5,133 nucleotides of DNA, taken from assembly GCA_024763405.1 (NCBI GenBank), contig JANTFQ010000190.1:1-5133 (forward strand), read 5' to 3'. Both the position numbers and the translations under genes were made by a program. Of this stretch, positions 1 through 4,956 are shown piece by piece. The notes below the pieces were generated by a model. That model did not search any database. It saw only the letters and a list, made by a program, of their open reading frames with translations, and was not told the DNA's origin. Numbering within the stretch: the first letter of the stretch is position 1; the number at the start of each line of letters is the position of its first letter. The DNA is from Calditrichaceae bacterium. GTDB taxonomy: Bacteria > Calditrichota > Calditrichia > Calditrichales > Calditrichaceae.

Positions 1-1018
1 TAAGTAAGACAAAAAAAACAGGAAAAGGGTTACTGCGAATAAGCACCCGTATTGTCTCTTTAGTATTTTTTAAAAGCAAAGAAAAAAGCCTTTTCCATGC
101 ATTCTTTTCCCCATGAAATTGATCTACCAAATTCTTATAATAAGTATCATCAAGAATATGTTCACTATAGAGTTCATTTCTATTATCATCCAAACCATAC
201 CAGGCCAATTCTTCCATTAGATCCGGATTATGGGAATCCAATCCATGAACCCGGCTAAGCAAACGCGCCACGTTTCCGATACGGGCATTAAACATAATCT
301 TCGGTGTGATATTAAATTGACCGGATTTTGTTTTTATCCAATTCCCGTAGGGAATAAGAACTATTGTCAGAATAACAAAATATATTATCCCTGCAATAAT
401 TACCGGTTGTTTATTTTGGGTTTTATTTTCTGTATCCGGATTAAACCGTTTTACAATAACATAAAAAATTAATGGTATATATAATATCCCTTCACTGCGG
501 ATAAACAATAACATCAAAGACAGGATAGCTAATATTATAATACTCTGATTTGAAAACTTTTTTTCTTTAAACCAGGCTTTATATAAAAGACTAAAAATAA
601 TAAGATGAACAAACAGGTAAAACGGTTCGGAAAGTCCGCTACGGCCAATTATTAAAAATTCAGGATTTAGAATCAGTATTCCGATGGTTAGCCAGGCCAG
701 CATAGCAGAAAAATATTGCTTGATAATATAATAAAACAATAAAATAATTAGTAAAGTAATAGCAAGGCTTCCTATAGGAGCCAGTACTTGAATGGGCAGA
801 AAATAGGAAAATAATCCCAGAAGGAACGGCCAGCCCGGGGATTGCATCCAACCAGGTACGACGCCATAAGGATCATTGAATATGCCATTATGGAAAAAAT
901 TATACCCAAGGACGCTATATTGTACCGTATCGTTAGAGACAAAATGAAAAATAAAAAGGGTCGCGATAATTAATGTAATAGGAATAAACAGTATTACTAA
1001 TAGAGGTATTTTTTTCAA
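1..1018 (-). CDS. GT-C (GT39/PMT_2-like) membrane glycosyltransferase, C-terminus missing
   Basis: This is an open frame of 339 codons with no stop, running off the left edge, so the C-terminal part is missing. The protein is very hydrophobic. It has an N-terminal membrane helix (about residues 4-26), then an external loop with SNDTVQY (Asp30) and MQSPGWPFLLGL (58-69), then further helices at roughly 82-99, 104-122, 134-148, 160-175, 178-190 and 205-223. A soluble stretch follows (about 228-330), and a new helix begins at the edge. An acidic residue in the first loop, a PGWPFLL-type segment, RSGLSEPF (126-133) and RSEG (174-177) are the usual layout of GT39/ArnT-like enzymes, which move a sugar from a polyprenyl-phosphate donor outside the inner membrane. 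No ATG precedes residue 58. TTG at 1018 (LKKIPLL) or TTG at 1021 are the best starts, and TTG at 1087 is also in frame. No clear Shine-Dalgarno is seen. The family call is by motif pattern, and the acceptor is unknown. Confidence 0.75.
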   Translation of the reverse strand, partial: MKKIPLLVILFIPITLIIATLFIFHFVSNDTVQYSVLGYNFFHNGIFNDPYGVVPGWMQSPGWPFLLGLFSYFLPIQVLAPIGSLAITLLIILLFYYIIKQYFSAMLAWLTIGILILNPEFLIIGRSGLSEPFYLFVHLIIFSLLYKAWFKEKKFSNQSIIILAILSLMLLFIRSEGILYIPLIFYVIVKRFNPDTENKTQNKQPVIIAGIIYFVILTIVLIPYGNWIKTKSGQFNITPKIMFNARIGNVARLLSRVHGLDSHNPDLMEELAWYGLDDNRNELYSEHILDDTYYKNLVDQFHGEKNAWKRLFSLLLKNTKETIRVLIRSNPFPVFFVLL

Positions 1019-1037
1019 CAAGAGCTTAGAGCTTTCT

Positions 1038-1070
1038 TTAAACAAATAACCCCGCAAGTAGCAGCGGGGT
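1038..1070 (-). terminator. Probable intrinsic terminator of the SGNH-like gene
   Basis: On the minus strand, a 7-bp stem (ACCCCGC pairing with GCGGGGT, 1064-1070 with 1049-1055) and an 8-base loop are followed by TATTTGTTT. The stem begins 63 bases after the stop codon at 1133 and lies ahead of the preferred TTG start of the GT39-like gene. The U-tract is interrupted, so termination may be partial and could let some transcription through to the next gene. Confidence 0.6.
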
Positions 1071-1132
1071 ATTTTGCAAGTTTTCAATATTCATCATTTT
1101 GCTTTATCACAATTAAGGTCAGAAATGAAACC

Positions 1133-1957
1133 CTATTTAGATGCTATTATTGCCTGCGCCAAAATATGTACCAATTCCTTAGCCGCTAATTGACTTCCAG
1201 TGGTATTCAAATGTCCCCCATCCGTTGAATAGGCCGGTATTAAAGCATAATACATTTTACCATCTCTTTCAAAGGTCTCTCTGCTGCCATCTGGATATGT
1301 GGATTCGATTTTAGATAGATCAAATATATTTTCTTCATTATAATGTTCTTTAAGTAGCTGATTATAGTTAAAGCGGTTAATATTTTCCCTATACCCAAAA
1401 TTTCTCTTGCCAATTAGTTTTTTTACTTTTGCTTTCCAGCCGGTTTGAATGGTAGTCAAAGGCAAAGTAAAATGAATAAACCGGGTTCTTAGATAGCTTT
1501 TCTGCAATGAATCTATGGTGGTTCTATAGTAATCAAATACCGCCTGGGGATCATCTTCGGCCCGCATATCCACAAAACAAAATTTTAACATGGCGATATC
1601 AAGACCTTGGCTAAAAAGTGTATTGATATCCTCTGCAAAGGCATCACATTTAGTATTGGGTTCCGTATTTTTACCAACGGGTGCATGAGCAAAAAAATGC
1701 TGAGGTAATTCGTTCCCTTCTTTTATTTCAATAATTTGTAAAGCATCTACACCCGCTTCTTTGGCGAGCGTCGTTACTCCATCCATTATATTAAAGCCCA
1801 CCGACTGATGCCCAAAAAATATTTTTGCCCTGGATATGGTTTGTAAATCTTGTTTTAAGGTTGCATCCATTATTTGAATGTCTCCTATTTGTTTATTGTT
1901 ACCCGAACAATTAAATAGAATCAATGAAATGATTGTTATGAAAAATATACTGCGCAT
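1133..1957 (-). CDS. Predicted lipoprotein with SGNH/GDSL-hydrolase-like motifs
   Basis: I number residues from the preferred ATG at 1957 (274 aa). An ATG at 1963 abuts the AAGGA ribosome binding site with no spacer, whereas the one at 1957 has a 6-base spacer. The N-terminus is a lipoprotein signal: MRS, a hydrophobic core and LFNCSG with Cys17. The lipobox is loose, with Asn before the Cys. The mature part has FFGHQSVG (47-54, Ser52), in the place where SGNH hydrolases carry GDS. Then come LKFCFVDM (124-131, Asp130), possibly matching the block III region, HFTLPLT (162-168), and STDGGHLN (244-251), which fits the D-x-x-H block V with Asp246 and His249. Expected activity is ester hydrolysis or acyl transfer in the periplasm or at the outer membrane, perhaps on O-acylated polysaccharide. 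That role is inferred from the adjacent glycosyltransferase gene, which lies 115 bases downstream in the same direction. The exact family and substrate are not recognised. Confidence 0.65.
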   Translation of the reverse strand: MRSIFFITIISLILFNCSGNNKQIGDIQIMDATLKQDLQTISRAKIFFGHQSVGFNIMDGVTTLAKEAGVDALQIIEIKEGNELPQHFFAHAPVGKNTEPNTKCDAFAEDINTLFSQGLDIAMLKFCFVDMRAEDDPQAVFDYYRTTIDSLQKSYLRTRFIHFTLPLTTIQTGWKAKVKKLIGKRNFGYRENINRFNYNQLLKEHYNEENIFDLSKIESTYPDGSRETFERDGKMYYALIPAYSTDGGHLNTTGSQLAAKELVHILAQAIIASK

Positions 1958-1963
1958 ATGCAT

Positions 1964-1968
1964 TCCTT
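1964..1968 (-). promoter_or_regulatory. Ribosome binding site that decides the lipoprotein start
   Basis: AAGGA on the minus strand touches the ATG at 1963 directly but lies six bases before the ATG at 1957. Normal spacing favours 1957, giving a protein that begins MRSIFF rather than MHMRSIFF. Confidence 0.6.
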
Positions 1969-2059
1969 TTATATTTTTTCTTTGTATGTTTTGGGTGTTT
2001 TGTGATTATTTTTTTAAACCACGAAGGGCACGGATTGCTTACTAACTCTATCATAGCTT

Positions 2060-2131
2060 TCCCCCCTATTAAGGGGGGATTACGCCGGTAGGCGAATCAG
2101 GCTACCGACTGACTAAGGGAGGTGTTTTTTT
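2060..2131. repeat. Dispersed-type palindromic repeat, copy 1 (C6/G6 hairpin plus second hairpin)
   Basis: Six C (2061-2066) and six G (2073-2078) flank TATTAA, making an 8-bp stem with a 4-base loop when the flanking T-A pairs are counted. A second stem follows, CGGTAG (2086-2091) with CTACCG (2102-2107). The segment ends in CTAAGGGAGG and seven T. The 12-mer AAGGGGGGATTA (2071-2082) recurs exactly in the neighbouring copy. This C-run/G-run intergenic repeat type is seen in many bacterial genomes. Its edges are approximate, and it encodes nothing. Confidence 0.65.
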
Positions 2132-2163
2132 AAGTGCAAATTATTGAATAATACAGATTTTAC

Positions 2164-2196
2164 AACCCCCTAGCCCCCTTTTCTAAGGGGGGATTA
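2164..2196. repeat. Dispersed-type palindromic repeat, copy 2
   Basis: CCCCCTT (2174-2180) pairs with AAGGGGG (2185-2191) around a TTCT loop. The hairpin is preceded by a second C-run, ACCCCCTAG (2165-2173), and ends in the same AAGGGGGGATTA 12-mer (2185-2196) as copy 1, in the same orientation and 114 bases away. There is no T-tract on the plus strand, so it is not a standard terminator. Confidence 0.65.
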
Positions 2197-2404
2197 AATC
2201 TTATTCACATAATAGTGTAGTAATTTAAAACGTTTTGATTATTTTATTCTTAGGGAACCTGAGCAAAAAAGAAACGTATAAATAAATGTCTGCCGCAGGA
2301 AATAATTGTGAAGGATCGAAACCATTCACTCAGGCAGTGCTTCAAGCGGTTCCTACCATTTCCTTCTGTCAGCTGCCATAACCCAACCATTCATTTTTAT
2401 TCTG

Positions 2405-2412
2405 AAAGGAGG
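2405..2412 (+). promoter_or_regulatory. Strong Shine-Dalgarno of the HU-like gene
   Basis: AAAGGAGG lies two bases before the ATG at 2415 and five bases before the ATG at 2418. The second ATG has the better spacing. A full anti-Shine-Dalgarno match suggests high expression, as expected for an abundant nucleoid protein. Confidence 0.8.
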
Positions 2413-2417
2413 CTATG

Positions 2418-2798
2418 ATGGCCCTGCAATTTTCACTCATGCAACGGATTAAACCCGGTGATCCGTCCGCACCTCGTAAATTTTATGCCATTGCGAGAAG
2501 CAAAGATCAGGTGGATTTACGTACCCTCTCCAAAGAAATTGCCAGAATTTCTACCGTGAGCTCCATTGACACCATGGCGGTTTTGGAAGCATTGGTACAA
2601 ATTCTACCTGATTATTTAACCGAGGGACGGTCCGTAAAGTTAGGCGATTTCGGAACGTTTCGTTTAACGCTTTCCAGCGAAGGCGCCGAAACCGCGGAAG
2701 CGTTTAGTTCCGCCTTAATCAAAAAAGCGAATCTCAAATTCCGACCCGGAAAATTAATCCGTGATGCGCTTAGTACCATTAGCTTTGAAAAAGTCTGA
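2418..2798 (+). CDS. HU-family DNA-binding protein (Bacteroidetes HU-HIG / TIGR01201-like)
   Basis: A 126-residue basic protein (numbering from the ATG at 2418) of the HU/IHF fold, expected to bind and bend DNA in the nucleoid. The N-terminal lead MALQFSLMQRIKPGDPSAPRKF-, with its xPSAPRKFYA element (about 16-25), is typical of the longer Bacteroidetes-type HU relatives rather than 90-residue HU. A helical segment, DLRTLSKEIARISTVS (33-48), and a second helix (50-69) form the dimer core. Then comes the HU signature GRSVKLGDFGTFRL (70-83), the beta-arm region, and the C-terminal part with KFRPGKLIRDAL (107-118), matching the conserved F-x-P ending of HU proteins. There is no appended winged-helix, Ig or glycine-rich domain. 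An ATG at 2415 is possible but too close to the ribosome binding site. The gene is monocistronic, divergent from the lipoprotein and convergent with the beta-helix gene, with its own strong terminator. The family call is firm; target specificity is unknown. Confidence 0.9.
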   Translation: MALQFSLMQRIKPGDPSAPRKFYAIARSKDQVDLRTLSKEIARISTVSSIDTMAVLEALVQILPDYLTEGRSVKLGDFGTFRLTLSSEGAETAEAFSSALIKKANLKFRPGKLIRDALSTISFEKV

Positions 2799-2819
2799 TT
2801 GATGCCTAACTTTTGCTTA

Positions 2820-2863
2820 AAAGATGCCCATCATTTGCCCAATTGATGGGCATCTTTCTTTTT
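2820..2863 (+). terminator. Strong intrinsic terminator of the HU-like gene
   Basis: A perfect 14-bp stem (2820-2833 with 2844-2857, core GATGCCCATCA) and a 10-base loop are followed by CTTTTT (2858-2863). It starts 21 bases after the stop codon. The minus-strand side ends in TTTTAAG, so it could also weakly stop transcription arriving from the beta-helix operon. Confidence 0.92.
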
Positions 2864-2936
2864 AAACATACGCATCTTTTTCGAATAGTATTTATATAGA
2901 TTTACTGATTTTGTCTTTAGTTCAGCAAGATGATGT

Positions 2937-3014
2937 GGATTGCTTCGCTTTCGCTCGCAATGACAGTTACGGTTCGTCATTTCGAGGATCGAAGTATAAG
3001 AGACGAAGCAATCC
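2937..3014. repeat. Inverted repeat element, GATTGCTTCG/CGCAATGAC type, copy 1
   Basis: The outer arms GGATTGCTTCG (2937-2947) and CGAAGCAATCC (3004-3014) are perfect inverted repeats of 11 bp. Inner arms around CTCGCAATGAC (2954-2964) and GTCATTTCGAG (2976-2986) pair with one mismatch. The whole 78-base element can fold into one long hairpin. Sequences of this kind are very common dispersed intergenic repeats in unrelated bacteria. There is no open frame, so this is a REP/MITE-like element of unknown mobilisation. Confidence 0.8.
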
Positions 3015-3130
3015 CTTATTATTTTAGAAATTAAACAGTGTTTTACTGAGTAAAAGACAAAATCATTAGGTTTAAATTATCAATAGTTTCCGGATAAATC
3101 TGTAGAAACGACATTCAAGAAAAAAGAACA

Positions 3131-3156
3131 TTACTTTTTGACTGGCCAAAAAGTAA
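3131..3156. repeat. 10-bp palindromic hairpin (TTACTTTTTG/CAAAAAGTAA)
   Basis: TTACTTTTTG (3131-3140) and CAAAAAGTAA (3147-3156) are perfect complements around ACTGGC. The minus-strand side is followed by TGTTCTTTTTTC, so it could act as a weak AU-rich terminator for transcripts from the beta-helix gene, about 260 bases past its stop. More likely it is another dispersed repeat piece, since it sits beside the second GATTGCTTCG-type element. Confidence 0.6.
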
Positions 3157-3177
3157 CAAAAAGCCCAGACCGCTCGC

Positions 3178-3262
3178 CCGTCATTGCGAGCGACATAAGA
3201 GCGAAGCAATCTCAGAGTGGATCGACGCGGCATTCGCTTTCGCTTACTACTCGCGATGACGG
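3178..3262. repeat. Inverted repeat element, GATTGCTTCG/CGCAATGAC type, copy 2 (arms permuted)
   Basis: The outer arms CCGTCATTGCGA (3178-3189) and TCGCGATGACGG (3251-3262) pair over 12 positions with one G-T pair. Inside lie GCGAAGCAATC (3201-3211) and TTCGCTTTCGCTT (3234-3246). The same half-sequences occur in copy 1, but there GATTGCTTCG is outermost and GTCATT is innermost. Here the order is reversed. Confidence 0.75.
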
Positions 3263-3417
3263 CTATCCGGATAATTGAATAGAAGTTTGCTTCATCATTT
3301 ACGCGTTAGCATACTGTTTAGCCTTGACCGTATTGGTCTTGGTTTGAATAGCTGACATTTTAACCGGACACTAATATTAAATTATACAGACTAAAAAAAA
3401 TTCAACCTTCCGCAAAT

Positions 3418-4956
3418 TCATTTTATTAATGTTAGACGGCCGGTTATGGAATTAGTACGATCAGTCGTTATCCGATAATAATAATTCCCTGAAGCCCATA
3501 AAATTCCTTTAAACAAATAAGTTTGATACCCTTTCTCTTTAAACTGAGGGGCGGAATAAAACATCTGTTTTCCCAATGAATCAAAAAAGATAATCTCTAT
3601 TTGAGCGGATGTGGGCAAATAATAACGAATTTGAGTATTTCCATTAAAAGGATTTGGGTAATTTCCCAACAACTTAGGATTTTCCAAGTATTTCATATTG
3701 CCCTGTTCTTCTATTGAGGTTAATGACACTTCATCGGCTCCTATATCCGTTGAAGCGCCGGATGGACGCATATCCCCCTCAAAATCCGTGGAAACCTCAC
3801 TGATATTTTGGCCCTTATCAATGGCCGGCGATTGTGTTTTTAAATGGAAATCACCATTCCCTATAAAAATATCTGCTGATAGAGCAGAAAATGAATGTCC
3901 ATCCTGCCCGGATTGCCCTTGCCAATCATTGAGTGAAATCCAGTTTTCATCCAGACTAACTTTGTCCATGATATTATAATCCGATATTAAACTATCCATA
4001 CTCGAAGCATCTATTTCCAATCCCCCACGACTCCCCTCGTGTAACAGTATATTATTAATAATCGTATTACCCGTACTGGCATGAATCATATTCAAAGCCC
4101 AGCGGCCATCCGACGGCATAACAACCGTATTATTAAATATCTTATTGTCTTTGCAGCCCATGCCATTTCCAAAGCCGTCATCCCACATAGCTATTCCACC
4201 GGAATGATTATCATACAATATATTATTTTTAATAATGGAATGGCGGATAGAGGCAAAGTTTAAAGCAGCCCCGCCGCCGGCGCCATTTTCATAACATATA
4301 TTATTTTCCACTATTGCTCCGGAAATGATGCCATCGCCTTCTAAGGCTGGGTCCGCATTAATCTGGATACCCGATCCATTATTATGGTGGGCACTGTTCC
4401 CACGAATAACAGGATTATCAGAACTATTACTTACATAGATTCCGTGTTCATCTCCGGAATAGGCAGTTTCGTTATTCTCTATTAAAATATTTTTGGCGTA
4501 GCCTGTAAAAATGCCCCATCGGCCATTATGCGTACAATGATTATTTTTTAATACCACACCCTCACATTCATTATCCGCATAGCCCAGCACCGATATGCCG
4601 GCACGCCGGGCATTGGTTACCTTAAAGCCCTCAATAATGACATAATGTCCTAAAAAAACCTCGATATTGTCCTGCTCTGCGGCCCGGTCTACCAATACAC
4701 TATTTCCCAGCGCTTTAAAGACGATAGGATTGAGACTATCCCCTGCTATGGTAATGGAAAATCCTTCATAAGTTCCATCTTCAACTAAAACCGAATCGCC
4801 GGCCTGGATATGTGTGGCAGCAAAGGCAAGGGTTTGCCAGGGCTCGTTTTGCGTACCCGAATTTGTATCTAAACCCTGATTGGATACATAATAGTTGGAT
4901 CCAAATATTGGCAGGCAGAATAGCAATAAGATAAAATAAAACTTTACTATTTCCAT
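3418..4956 (-). CDS. Secreted right-handed parallel beta-helix protein with C-terminal sorting domain
   Basis: A 512-residue exported protein. Residues 1-20 are a signal peptide (MEIVKFYF, hydrophobic core, PIFGS). Residues 21-63 (YYVSNQGLDTNSGT, PWQTLAFAA, AGDSVLVEDGTYEG) are the N-terminal module usual in polysaccharide-lyase-like and DUF1565-type beta-helix proteins. About residues 95-330 are beta-helix coils, rich in asparagine ladders such as KNNH, IENNE, VENNI, IKNNI and IFNNTV. SPAIDKG (376-382), DFEGDMRPSG (391-400) and DIGADE (404-409) form the common closing motif. After a linker, residues 426-512 form a YPNPFN-type domain (NYPNPFN 432-438, ending GRLTLIK), a type IX secretion sorting signal or FlgD-like Ig fold. 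The start codon has no Shine-Dalgarno but overlaps the upstream glycosyltransferase gene by 10 bases, suggesting translational coupling. It may bind, cleave or epimerise a polysaccharide at the cell surface. I cannot place catalytic residues, so an enzyme function is unproven. Confidence 0.85.
   Translation of the reverse strand: MEIVKFYFILLLFCLPIFGSNYYVSNQGLDTNSGTQNEPWQTLAFAATHIQAGDSVLVEDGTYEGFSITIAGDSLNPIVFKALGNSVLVDRAAEQDNIEVFLGHYVIIEGFKVTNARRAGISVLGYADNECEGVVLKNNHCTHNGRWGIFTGYAKNILIENNETAYSGDEHGIYVSNSSDNPVIRGNSAHHNNGSGIQINADPALEGDGIISGAIVENNICYENGAGGGAALNFASIRHSIIKNNILYDNHSGGIAMWDDGFGNGMGCKDNKIFNNTVVMPSDGRWALNMIHASTGNTIINNILLHEGSRGGLEIDASSMDSLISDYNIMDKVSLDENWISLNDWQGQSGQDGHSFSALSADIFIGNGDFHLKTQSPAIDKGQNISEVSTDFEGDMRPSGASTDIGADEVSLTSIEEQGNMKYLENPKLLGNYPNPFNGNTQIRYYLPTSAQIEIIFFDSLGKQMFYSAPQFKEKGYQTYLFKGILWASGNYYYRITTDRTNSITGRLTLIK

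Larger units (their letters stand above)
1969..2404. other. Divergent spacer, no gene seen; contains repeats and the HU leader
   Basis: No frame here looks coding. The left part contains CCACGAAGGGCACGG (2019-2033), resembling dispersed CACGAAGG-type sequences common in many genomes. The middle holds two C/G-run hairpin repeats. The right part (about 2220-2404) must carry the HU promoter and leader. It includes a perfect 10-base palindrome AAAACGTTTT (2227-2236) and a TATAAA at 2277-2282, but no -35 element at a convincing distance. I therefore do not call a promoter for either gene. Confidence 0.6.
2864..3417. other. Convergent spacer, 554 bases, no gene; repeat-rich
   Basis: No convincing protein gene is present. 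The stretch holds two GATTGCTTCG/CGCAATGAC-type inverted repeats, a 10-bp palindromic hairpin, and a possible relic end near 3355-3374. The minus strand carries a 19-codon frame at 3299-3358 (MSAIQTKTNTV...) without a good ribosome binding site, which I do not call a gene. An 8-base direct repeat, CCGGATAA, occurs at 3090-3097 and 3267-3274, on either side of the hairpin and the second inverted repeat. No clear terminator is seen after the beta-helix stop, only a run of eight or so T on the minus strand at about 3393-3400 without a good stem. Confidence 0.7.

Noticed and set aside
230..472. Plus-strand 80-codon frame
   Set aside because: It lies antisense to the long GT-C coding frame, which shows clear membrane-protein composition. 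The product has no family features.
660..851. Minus-strand 63-codon frame starting MDAIPGLAV
   Set aside because: Same strand but a different frame within the GT-C gene. The other frame is uninterrupted over 339 codons and carries the family motifs.
1038..1097. Frameshift joining MMNIENLQNTPLLL... to the GT-C protein
   Set aside because: The GT-C frame already has its own first membrane helix (residues 4-26) followed by the catalytic-type loop, so an extra hydrophobic start is not needed. The small frame overlaps a hairpin that is better explained as a terminator.
2140..2152. Perfect AT palindrome ATTATT-G-AATAAT
   Set aside because: It is short and AT-only in an AT-rich spacer, so it is likely to occur by chance.
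2227..2282. HU promoter with TTGATT (2235-2240) or TATAAA (2277-2282)
   Set aside because: Neither element has a partner at 16-18 bases. The Bacteroidetes-type TTTG / TAnnTTTG pair is also absent.
2305..2356. tRNA-like segment (GATCGAAACC ... GCGGTTCCTACCA)
   Set aside because: It suggests a T-arm and CCA end at first sight, but no acceptor stem, anticodon arm or D-arm can be folded around it.
2937..3262. CRISPR-like array
   Set aside because: There are only two units, they are inverted and permuted rather than direct repeats, and there is no regular spacer length and no cas gene.
3698..4263. Two plus-strand frames (3698-3979 and 4081-4263)
   Set aside because: Both are antisense shadows of the beta-helix gene. 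They have no ribosome binding sites and show no recognisable protein family.
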